Assembly: GCA_947095585.1 (NCBI GenBank)
Contig: OX352764.1
Span: 71,691,536 to 71,755,535, forward strand
Reading direction: 5' to 3'
Source of the DNA: Nephrocerus scutellatus
Lineage: Eukaryota > Arthropoda > Insecta > Diptera > Pipunculidae
DNA: 64,000 bases
Below are positions 54,570 through 64,000 of the stretch, piece after piece. Made by a program: the position numbers and the translations under genes. Within the stretch, counting starts at the first letter, position 1; the number at the start of each line of letters is the position of its first letter. The notes under the pieces are model-generated. The model was not told where the DNA came from. It ran no database searches and was given only the letters and a program-made list of their open reading frames with translations.

Positions 54570-57350
54570 GAGCGGTCATGGTTACTCTGCAGAGTATGCA
54601 GCTCTATTGTCCACTGATCTTCTATTTCTATTTTCTATTAAATTAATTTTTTTAGTTTAGTTTTTAGATACAACAATAAACAATAAAGATAACAACTATA
54701 AACGCAAAAATAAACGTTTGGTTATCAAAAGTTTTATATTTGCATAACAGAATTGTTTGATTTTTTTTATATAAAAGCTTCTTGTGTTTCACTGGTATAA
54801 ATGGATTTTATACAGAAAAGTATGCACAGAAATACTACGCTTTATTACTCCGTAGAATAAAGAAACATAGAGGTATTATAACCAAAGTAGATCGTGCTTC
54901 ACTGAAGGTCAGAATGAAATTGTAATATCCATTAAATATAGAGTTCTGCTGGTCTGTTACTCGCCGGCTTTCTGAGAGAACGAACATTGTTCTTTGGTGA
55001 TATTTGATAAATTGGTTTGTAAAGTCAAAAACTCTTGTTTTGAATATATCTACCTTCTGTTAGGAAACTCATGAGCAAGAGATAATAAACTAATAGCGAC
55101 AAACTAAACCGCCCTTGTCACAACTTCTGATAGATTCTGTGCATTTTGCGCAATCAAGAAATTTCAGCTGAAGAATTCCTAAAAAAGCAAATAACGAAGA
55201 AACAAATAGAAACAATAAAACAATATTTTTGTGAGCATCTGAATTTTATTGTTGTGGTAATATTCGGCCTTTCATTTGACCGTTTATGATTCGTAAAAAG
55301 GGCGTCAAAATTACGTAATAAGGGTTTTAGCAAAAGATATTGTTTTAATAAAGTCTTTACAAAAACGACTAATTACCTACTTTGGATAATAACTGACACC
55401 AAAATTTTTAGTTATTATGAAGTAATATTTGCAATATTTTGCGAATAATTTTGAATTCAAAAGAAACTAATCGATAAGAAGATCGCTATCACCAAATTGA
55501 TTTTAGATCATAAAGTAACCTTTGACACGTTGTAATGTTGCTTGCTCGGGTGACGCTCGCCGGTCACACAGGGTTCTTTTCACCTCTACTGTGTTGTTAG
55601 AAATTGAAAGTCTGGTATTATAGTTTTCTTTTTCTTATTATTTCATTTTTTATTTAGGTTTTCAGGTTCTGGTTGCTCAACGTATGGTAATTCTTATGCA
55701 ATACAATATGCTTAATATAGGTGATACTTAACATAAATGTCATCACAGAGGTACCAACTAGGCTGACTGAATGTATGTTCGAAAGGAATAATGTCGGTTG
55801 ATTATCTTGTACCACGGAAGTCAGAATAGAAGTGCGAGTAATCAGCCGATGTGTAGTGAAATTTACTGGGTATTCCGTAAGTCAACACAGAGTTACCAGT
55901 GGATTTCACAAATAAACCTGAGAGGTTTTATTTAAATGTTCGAGGTAAACAACGGTTTAGTCGAAGCCTCCACGGAAGTAGAATGTTCATAAATGGGAAG
56001 ATTAGTCTAAAGGTGTAGAAGTCTCTTCTGATAATTTGGATTTTTCTCGCCCGATATTCATGCCTTTTAAATTAGTTCAGTGCGAATTTTAACACCATTG
56101 ACGAAAAATAAAAACCCTTGTTAGCGTATATGAAATATTCAGTTTAATTATTTCTGTTGTTATCGGACGAGAAAATCCTACTGTCTGGTGGTTTTGCATG
56201 TATATTGGAATGCTACATATTTCATGTCTTTTATGCATTTCCCATATAATACAACGTGATTAAGATTTGCTTTTGCTGGGTTCGCCTGTACATTGGTTCT
56301 TATTCATATTTTATATATTTATATTCGTTCTATTTCTATTTTTATCTTATTTGCTATTATTTATATTTATATACATAGGGTTTGTGACGAAATTGATTAA
56401 TATACTAGTATTTAATCAACTTCGTTACATCGTTCTAAGCAAACGCGCTAATGGTATAGGTTCTCTAAACAGTTAGTTTAAATGATAAAAATTTGGAAAG
56501 ATATTAAAAAGAATATAACAGAGGACACGGTTTAGAAATCTGAGATACTCCCAAGATATATTTCGGGTAATAATTTTAGTAACTAATATTATTTACCATT
56601 AAGGTTATATGATCAGTATATGTATGAGTAACATTTGACTTTAATAATTACTTACCTAAAGCTTATCTACATATTAATTTAAGGCTTTACCATTTTAAAG
56701 AATAATTGCAAAAACGAAAAAATGTTGTGAAAATGTATTCTAACAGAGACATAATGAAATATGTATTACGGAAAAAGTTACAAGCATAAAATCAAAGTGC
56801 ACACGACTTCATACTCACTTAATATTATTGTCTGAAATGTTCTTGTCGAAAATGCATAAAGCAAAATGGGGTAGAAATATCGGAAGATGAGCCTCCAGAA
56901 AATCTCAGGTACCTACTGATGATTGACCGTCAATTTATTTTGGTTTATGCTCGGTTTATGGCATAATTTCACGAAATTTAGTTAAAATTTGATCTCTCTA
57001 TAGCCTGAGGTTGATTAATGATAATTGCAATCAGATGTAGCCATATGAAATAAACATACCATTCTTATCGATGGGGCATTTCTACAACCATTCAAACAGA
57101 AAATAATATGTTAGTAGATACTTTAGTAGCGATAAAATTATATGCGGATAGTTGTTCTCACTATGAGAGCAATCGTTATACTCGAACGTATGAGCGCAGT
57201 TCTACCTTAAATTATTCTAAAAAAAATATTTCATACTTTTTAGTCCATTAAAATTGTTTAATTTGGAAATTTTTTTTTATTTGTTATTATAATTGTTAAC
57301 TATATATTCTATATTAAAGTGAAGTGAACTTCAATGTAAAATTTTCGACG
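54570..57350. other. Long stretch with no recognised element
   Basis: 2.8 kb of AT-rich sequence. The only sizeable plus frame, 56267-56476, is a Leu/Ile/Phe-rich peptide of the kind produced by TA-rich DNA. No repeat family of this window was recognised. It may be unique host DNA. Confidence 0.4.
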
Positions 57351-57360
57351 AAATAAACAA

Positions 57361-57621
57361 AACGTTTCGCTCTTATCACTTTAAATCTTAAGATCTTAAT
57401 ATAAAACAACTAAATGTTAAAAAACTTCGTTTTTCGGGTACAAACAAAACGTTTCGCTCCTATCACTTTAAATCTTAAGATCTTAATATAAAACAACTAA
57501 ATGTTAAAAAACTTCGTTTTTCGGGTACAAACAAAACGTTTCGCTCCTATCACTTTAAATCTTAAGATCTTAATATAAAACAACTAAATGTTAAAAAACT
57601 TCGTTTTTCGGGTACAAACTT
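57361..57621. repeat. Three near-identical 87-bp tandem units
   Basis: Units start AACGTTTCGCTC at 57361, 57448 and 57535. The three copies differ only at one T/C position and at the last two bases. Each contains the palindromic CTTAAGATCTTAA and an 'aaaaaacttcgtttttcggg' hairpin-like segment. Such identity amid decayed surroundings indicates a recent duplication. Confidence 0.95.
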
Positions 57622-57709
57622 TTATGTATACATCGAAACACGCCACACATCCATTATTACTTGGTAATTACCGCCAAAATATCTGTTTTTGAGGTTGTGG
57701 CTTTTTCGA

Positions 57710-57835
57710 AGTATTTTCTTTTTTCCACGTTTCACACGCGCCACACGCGACTCGCGACACACGTCAAACACGTGATATCAAAATTGGCCCCTGATATTGA
57801 GCCCTCCAGGTCGTGCGAAAGGTGGTTGATATTTC
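57710..57835. repeat. Rpt-C fragment
   Basis: 'cacacgcgccacacgcgact', 'cgcgacacacgtcaaacacg' and 'gagccctccaggtcgtgcga' give one unit of the family. It abuts the Jockey-type RT fragment. Confidence 0.5.
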
Positions 57836-58245
57836 GTAAGCTGAAAATTGATCAGCGTTTCCATGACTTTGGAAAAAACTGATGTAAGTGCTATGGGTCG
57901 CTACGAAGAAGGTGACAACAGCTCGCCCTTTTTGGATATGGGCTGGACAAAGGCTGTTTTCCAACTTCTTGGGAAGAGTCCAGAAGAATAGCATAGATGG
58001 AAAAGCCTACGCAATGGTAATGCCTGCTTGGAAAGACATCTATTCAGAACTAATGGGGAAATACCATCTGGCCCATTTTGTGGATTTGTGGATTTTGGAT
58101 TTGTGAGTGTTGAGATCGAAGTGCAGGCGGCATCAATGCACAATCTGGAACCGTGGAGATACCTGCAAAATGTGCAGCAAATTGATTGGCCCTGTCCTTA
58201 CAGCTAACAATTGGAATGTCATTATAAATGAGAGTCACTCAAATA
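57836..58245 (-). pseudogene. Jockey-type non-LTR RT fragment (finger domain)
   Basis: Minus strand. Upstream frame: DIPIVSCKDRANQFAAHFAG, the linker. After a frameshift: NPQNGPDGISPLVLNRCLSK, ALPLRRLFHLCYSSGLFPRS and WKTAFVQPISKKGE, then SYRPIALTSVFSKVMETLIN after another shift near 57905. This is the classic KATGPDGIP ... NYRPISLTSVxxKVME order of Jockey-like RT fingers. No palm follows, because the sequence passes into Rpt-C at 57835. Both ends are truncated. Confidence 0.85.
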
Positions 58246-58249
58246 CTAA

Positions 58250-58555
58250 AAATGAAAATTAAGCAATTAATATGTTAATTTATTAATTTTACTACATTGC
58301 AAGTTTGTATTTGTATTACATTGTGGAGTTGTATTTGATATATTTGTTATATCCGTAGAGAGCGAAAGAAAAAATTCTAAAACGTATTTGAAGGATTCAT
58401 ATTAAAATAGGGAGATCAATAATTTCAATTGAAATAAAAAATAAATAAATCATTTGCCATCATTATATTTGCTTTTATATGATTATACGTTGCCAAGTAC
58501 ATTCAAGTACTTGTGTATAAATTACACAAAATTTTAATACATAAAAATATGAACG
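58250..58555. other. No recognisable feature
   Basis: AT-rich spacer up to the solo LTR. Confidence 0.4.
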
Positions 58556-58561
58556 TATATA

Positions 58562-59137
58562 TGTTTGTAACGCTCTAACCCTAAAACGCGTGTACCGATT
58601 TAAACCAAACACAACACAAGTTTATAAATTACAACTTTATTACACAAACAGAAAAATTAACTAAAATTCACAAATTACACTGGTGATAACATTAAATGTA
58701 CACAAAACACTTATTACAACAATACTTGTACTTCACTACTATTTCTGCAAGAGCTTTTCAACTGCACTGGTCGAATTCCAAATAAGAACTAACTTACTTC
58801 GGCCTAACGCCTCTATTTATACTCAATCAAAAGCTTCCAGAAACTTCGATAAAAGACCAGGAAATTGTGGCCTTATTCCCCTATTTACAACTAACGACAC
58901 TTATATGTAATGAGTCATATTCTAAAAATAAACTACATGTACCGCACAAACCGGTTTGAATACATTTTTACCAGTACATAATGATTTAAACTTAAAATCC
59001 GTTATATTTCAAATAATCTAATTCAGCCCAAAAGTACGCAATTCTTCATTCTAATTTTAAGTGCTTTAGACGAGTATGTACATTGCGATTTATCCTGGGA
59101 TTCGTTTTCCATTATCCACTAACTACTTTTCGTAACA
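58562..59137 (+). mobile_element. Solo LTR with perfect 5-bp target duplication
   Basis: The LTR starts TGTTTGTAACGCTC and ends CTTTTCGTAACA (TG...CA), 576 bp. It is flanked by ATATA at 58557-58561 and ATATA at 59138-59142. TG/CA termini with a 5-bp duplication fit a BEL/Pao (or Copia) LTR. No internal region or second LTR is present, so it arose by LTR-LTR recombination. Partial relatives lie at 51640-52004 and 18435-18652. The orientation is given as read and was not proven. The likely family is the BEL/Pao lineage whose coding part occurs at 62.6-64 kb (inference). Confidence 0.85.
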
Positions 59138-59404
59138 ATATATTAGGTTATTGTCTAAGAAAGCTTATAAGGGTACATTAAACAACTTTATAAAAAAATT
59201 AAAACTTAATGCATTTTACTGATTTTTTGTAAAAGACAAAAATTAACTTAATAAAAGTGAGAATGGATCGGGTTATAAAGTTGTATTTATGTATAAAGTT
59301 ACTTTCAAATATCACGGGTAATTCCGTTAATTTGTTAATCTAGTAATAACAAACATTCATTTTATTTTAATGCGAAACATTATCTATATTGTGTGGAAAG
59401 GTTT

Positions 59405-59900
59405 TTTAAATTCTCTATATTAACTTCACTTGCCCGTGGGTCGGTCGTCGGTCGGTCGGTCGGTCGGTCGGTCGTCGGTCGTCTGTCGTGGATTCTTGCG
59501 ATCAATTTTTAACCCACTTCCCATGGCCCGATTTTATTGAAATTTTGCACACATGTGTATTTCCGGAGACAACACTTTCTATTAAATTTTGAGGCCCCTC
59601 GGGCTGCGGGGTCGGGGGGCTCCCAAACAAAAATTTTAAAAAATTTACCCGATTTTCTTCAAATTTTAAACACATGTGTATACCCAATAAACAATACTTT
59701 TTCGTAGTGATCGGGTCCCGGGTTCGGCCGCAAGGCCCTTATACATTTTTTAAATATCTATACTGGCATCAGATATTCGTCGCCCTTTATGGACTTTGTG
59801 CGGTGTGTGCTGCGCAGTCGGCTGCGCTGCATGGTTTTGTTGGTGGTGGAGAGAGAGAGAGAGAAATCTTAGCGCACGCACAAATGAACCCAGCAAATGA
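59405..59900 (+). repeat. Rpt-A copy with (TCGG)n tract and (GA)n
   Basis: Begins at the terminal block 'aaattctctatattaact', then a (TCGG)n tract at about 59438-59480, 'cgtggattcttgcgatcaat', two units with 'cccgattttattgaaatttt' and 'acacatgtgtat', then 'ggcatcagatatt' and 'gcggtgtgtgctgcgcagtc'. A GAGA run lies at about 59848-59866. It is the mirror orientation of 39905-40555. Confidence 0.7.
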
Positions 59901-59904
59901 AACG

Positions 59905-62370
59905 AGACATACATGTTTTATGCTTACTTCAACTTACATTTTTATTATATACTGAATTGTATTTTTATTGATGTCGTTTTTTTTGTTGTCGATATTAACT
60001 TACAGATAGAACAACAAGTTTTCGCAATATTCTGTCATTTGGCGTTTTCATAAATTAGTTCAGAGCAGTCAAAGAGTTCTCAAGATAAATGTTCGTGTTT
60101 CTTATTTGCTCAGAGTATGAGCGTGCTCTAAGTGCTCAGAATAAAATGATCTGAGCTTTTTCAATTTTAACATCTGATGTCAAATGTTTGTTTCGATGAT
60201 TTTCTCCTACAATAAAAAAAAAATGGCCCAGGATCGAGGGGCTCCCATATCAATTTCTGCGATTAGAGAATTTAGATGAAAAATTTTAATTTTTATGGGT
60301 TGTTTTTTTTATGTCTGATGTTAATAAGATAGACAGATAGAATTTTAACAATAAAAAGATAACAAAGCAGGTATTTTGCCCCTCAGAATATTCAAATAAT
60401 ATTGAACTAAAATATTTCATACTCCTTTCCATAAGCTGCAGGTCTGCATATTCATATTATTCTAATTTTACCCACAAGCCACAACTTAAGTCTTGCACGC
60501 GATATGATACTAGAAATCCCGCAAAACCACATCACACAGCAGAAACTGCTGTATGCGGGTACTTTTTGTGGTTTTGTGACTATATCCTTCGGAGTTTATT
60601 TTGCGGTGGACCACAATTAACCTCTCTAATAAATTGTTTCTGCTGTGGGAGCCTTTGCTATAATTTGTTAATGCAAAAATAAAAGCTTGCTTTTGGTTTC
60701 CTGCTCCACGCATTATTTTATTGAAGTAAAAATAAGATCATAACAACCACAAAAAAGTGTCAGCAAAAACACAAACGAGAATAATCCCTGCTTCTGAATG
60801 TAGTTAATTTACAATACCATCAGATTTAGCAGGTGAACAAGTAATTTTAGAAAGGTGGGGTAGGTTGTGGTAACTTAAAATATGCTCAACCGTAAAATAT
60901 GTAATGACGCCATCCTATTGATATAATACAGTTTTCAGATACGTATCACCATTCACGCATTTAGCATTGCGAGCTTGACTTGAATTTGAAAATGAGTACA
61001 TCCCTAATACATAAATTATGCGCCGAATTTAGAATAATTTTGCCGCTTTTGCTTTAATTTGGTCTAATTTTTGCTTCTCGTTTGGAAAATCTTCTCTTCC
61101 TTTGCGATGATATCTTGTCTTCACAAACGTAGGTAAAAAGATTTCATTAGCATCAGCGTTTCAAAATACAGAGGACAAAACGCAACAGAATTTATTACAT
61201 TAAACCATCGTTGTGCTCACTTAAGCGATACATGGAAGTTAGGCGGAGAATAACAGGTTACAATTTTGCATAATGATTTTGCGTAATTTCCATGGTAGGT
61301 AGTTCATTAGTTCTAGCTTTCTCATTATGAATATGACAAATTAGTTTAAAAGTAAACACCCCCCAAATGTTAGGCTAATTATGTTTTTGTATGAAATGTA
61401 TAAATTTAAATTTAAGTTTGTATAATTTCACTTTTTCTAATGTTTGATTATAGGTTTGACCAATCTATTGATCGTATCCAAGATTCTTGTATAATGATTG
61501 ATCACTGAAGGCTATAGCTATACCTCGACAAGCTACATCCTTATTGCGAAGTGGCAGGCTTTTCCTTTGCAATATAATTTTCTTGTAATCGTAAGAATAT
61601 GGATCAATATTGTTCAAATACACCAGCGTTTGGTTGAAACTGAGGTTCTTCAGTATCCACCTCAGGTAATGGCGACTTTGGTCTTTTCGGAGGCTTCGTC
61701 CGTAAGCAGCTGTTCTTGAGGTGCTCTTGTTGTTAGTTTTTTACCTTCGGCCGTCGTTAAAGGTTGTTCCAATTAATTCATTTATTATGATGCTATTGAT
61801 TCTCCAGACAGTTGTTCATAGCTGGTTGAAATTATGGATGGCGAAAGCTGTTCCAACGATTAACTGGTTCAGTACTCTGCTGGGTGCCTGGATAGCTAGT
61901 CAGTCTTAATTCAGACAGGTCAGGGCTGAGACAATTAAAAAACCTAGTCAAGCGATATTTCTGTAAGGAAGTCTAAGAACACTAGTGGGCTTTCATAAAG
62001 CCTATTAGTGCCTGAGACGAGGAAGATCCTTACTCCAGCTAAGATTAAAAACTGGAACACCAGGACGTACTCAAGTTCAAAATAGAGTTTCTTGGCATAA
62101 CGACCATAAGTTCTTGGTCGGTAGTGTCTCTGATTTGAATTAAATTTTGATTTATTTCTAAAATGGGTTATTTCTAAACAAGGAATATGTGATCACCTGT
62201 TCTGCTAATCTGAAATTTTTTCGATCAATGTTTACTGTCGGTCTTACCTACTTGATGGTTGTTTTGGTGTGACAACTCGAGGAGTACTCCAAACATAAAA
62301 TGAAACCAACTTAAATTTATACAAAGAAAATTGGATCCAATGAACTTGAAGCAATTTCTTGTCAGCTTTT
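59905..62370. other. Mostly unassigned sequence
   Basis: Contains a short Rpt-A fragment near 60215-60310 ('ggatcgaggggctcccatat'). Moderate-complexity stretches at 60480-60720 and 61500-61920 hold frames in both directions, none with a recognisable domain. They could be eroded genes or elements. Confidence 0.35.
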
Positions 62371-62375
62371 CATAA

Positions 62376-62480
62376 CCAAACTGGATAACATCCGGCTCGA
62401 AATCGGGACCGGTGGAGAAATTTTTTGCGGGAGGCCAGGACCGGACACCGGCTGTAGGAGCCAAGTATGATGATTTCACA
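62376..62480 (+). repeat. Extreme 3' end of a non-LTR element (family of 2657-3335)
   Basis: 'aactggataacatccggctc', 'gaaatcgggaccggtggaga' and 'gcgggaggccaggaccggac' followed by 'aagtatgatgat' is the reverse complement of the 2657-2760 end. It is a very short, about 100-bp, 5'-truncated insertion with an ATGATG tail. Confidence 0.8.
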
Positions 62481-62589
62481 ACCAGAAAGAAAATTGTACC
62501 CGAAAGTGTGGTTAGTATATCCATGCAGTGATTGCTATCCTAGTGCATTAGAATTTACTGGGCATATTATCGTGCTAAGTTCCAGCCAG

Positions 62590-64000
62590 ATTATCATTTT
62601 AGCGTGCAGCAGTGCGATGCCTGAGCTTGACGGTTTAAATAAATTGTGGGCTAATTACAAAGCTTTCAAATCTTGTTAGCGAACTAAACAGTGATAGCGT
62701 TTGTGACATTGAACATTGGGAACAAGATATAAAATATATTATTTTGATAAATGTATGAGCATTGAATAGCAAATGAACCGATTAAATCGAAACGAGCAGC
62801 CAGACCTTAGACAGTTTGAAGACAATAATTATACCGTGCTGTGCTGTTTGGGCTTAATGAGTGGATAAGAAAAAAAAGCATAACCAAAGGAATATCACAT
62901 GAAGCAGGCAACGACGATACGATAAACTTCTCTCACACTAACGGGGCGGATGTTAGATTGGCTAAAATAAATATCCCAATATTTAATGGAGAATACAAGG
63001 AATACAAAACACTTTTTGAATTTTGACCTTAGCACAAAAATTCAAAGATTTGAAGAGTTTGTTTAGAGGTGACGCAGACCGATTTCTACGCAACACAAAT
63101 GTGACTGAGGCCAATTACAACGAAGTGCTGCAAAAACTCATTAAATATACAACAAAAAACGTCATAAGATAACATCACAAATCGAGTCATTTTTGAAGTA
63201 GCCGTCAATTAGTATTCCAACAGCAGTAAATATTCGAGCTTTGCTTGATACTTTGGATGAGGCACTTTGTGGTCTCAAGTGGTTAGGAACGAAGGCGGAA
63301 CAGCGAGATACTTGGCTTATATTTATATAGTTGAATAATCTAGATGGATCTGGATGGATGGGTGGAAAAGCAAGCATTATGGTCTCAGAATATAAAAGAT
63401 ATGGATTTTTCTGAGCTAGCAGAGTTTTTTAAACGCCATTACAAGTTGCAACCACCGAGTTATAACCATCTATTTCAGCAACCTATTACCAGCTCACAAC
63501 GACATCTCAAGACGTCTTACCTACAGCGATGGTCAAACTCAAGTGCAGCGACGGCAATGAAATAGATTGTAGATTACTATTAGATGCATCATCACAGGAA
63601 TCTTTCATCACAGAAGAATGAGCCCAGAAGAATCCTAGCGTAGAAAAAATTGTCGAATGGTGATGAAGGACGTCTGAGATACAAAGCTACGGCATTCAAG
63701 CGGAAAGGTACATCTTTCAGTTCGGCCAGTTGATAAGCAATATCCCCAATTAAAAGTTGAATCATATGTTGTATCAAAAAAAAGCGTAATACATTCCAGC
63801 TAACGATTTTGATTCATTTGAGTGTGAGCAATTAAGCAGATTGACTCTGACAGATCCGAAGTTGCGGTTTTGCTTTGTACCGAAATATATTATGGGTACC
63901 AAAATATTACATTTGAACAATTGGTTGGTTGCAGAGGAGACATCGCTTGGCTGGGTTTTGGCAGGCAGATTCGTTTAGCAGCATCAAAAGTCAGCAGCAT
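62590..64000 (+). pseudogene. BEL/Pao retrotransposon gag-protease region (continues past window)
   Basis: Plus strand, decayed. The gag start may be MPELDGLNKLWANYKAFKSC at 62611. LAKINIPIFNGEYKEYKTLF (62960-63020) is the conserved LPKLxLPxFSGxxxEWxxF block. It is followed by FKDLKSLFRG-like text and NYNEVLQKLIKY, RHKITSQIESFLK, IRALLDTLDEALCGLKWLGT and DTWLIFI. The protease-like part reads TAMVKLKCSDGNEIDCRLLL, then DASSQESFIT, where the DSGS-type active site has become DASS. RLTLTDPKLRF and TSLGWVLAGRF follow at the window edge. Several stops and frameshifts. No upstream LTR or primer-binding site was recognised. It is the likely coding relative of the solo LTRs here. Confidence 0.85.

Noticed and set aside
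56267..56476. Hydrophobic 69-codon frame as a membrane peptide
   Set aside because: The Leu/Ile/Phe run simply reflects TA-rich DNA. No supporting context.

Overview
This is AT-rich animal nuclear DNA. It most likely comes from a higher dipteran, with a tephritid- or drosophilid-like fly as the best guess. Visible introns are short (51-102 bp). The transposon mix also fits: BEL/Pao, mariner, PIF/Harbinger, hAT, Helitron-like, LOA-clade and RTE-like non-LTR elements, and a tRNA-derived SINE. The species cannot be fixed from the sequence. Only one convincing host gene was found, a small three-exon gene on the minus strand at 4350-4821 that encodes a 114-residue protein with an RIIa-like docking motif. 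Nearly everything else recognisable is a transposable element, most of it decayed and some of it nested.

Layout. 0-5 kb: two non-LTR reverse-transcriptase (RT) fragments and the RIIa-like gene. 5-9 kb: Helitron-like and low-complexity repeats and a decayed ORF1 coiled coil. 9-13.5 kb: an old non-LTR element split by a 2.35-kb PIF/Harbinger transposon that carries both a spliced Myb/SANT-like gene and a spliced DDE transposase. 14-18 kb: a perfect 27-bp hairpin, then a 1.2-kb hAT-type element with an exact 8-bp target-site duplication (TSD) and subterminal hexamer arrays, inserted into a tandem-unit dispersed repeat. 18-27 kb: RT fragments of at least three non-LTR families. 27-32 kb: the best-preserved element, a LOA-clade retrotransposon with ORF1, an AP-endonuclease remnant, the second half of RT and an RNase H with all catalytic residues. 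33-45 kb: Helitron-like ends, further RTE-like copies, a SINE, two tandem-unit repeat families, and a mariner whose long inverted repeats contain transposase coding sequence. 45-57 kb: mariner and non-LTR remnants, a partial LTR, a decayed gene-like locus with intron-like gaps at 52.9-53.9 kb, and a long stretch with little recognisable. 57-64 kb: a three-copy 87-bp tandem repeat, a Jockey-type RT fragment, a solo LTR with a perfect 5-bp TSD, and the gag-protease part of a BEL/Pao element that runs off the window.

There is no operon-like or pathway organisation. The region looks like a transposon graveyard, such as pericentromeric or intercalary heterochromatin, a large intron or a piRNA-cluster-like locus. 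Its nesting gives relative ages: non-LTR before Harbinger, dispersed repeat before hAT, and mariner before a non-LTR 3' end. Three recurrent repeat families are named here for convenience: Rpt-A (tandem units containing GAAGAAAATCGGG), Rpt-B (units of about 110-118 bp) and Rpt-C (units with 'gagagctgaaattttgtg' and runs of CACGCG/CGTGTG words).
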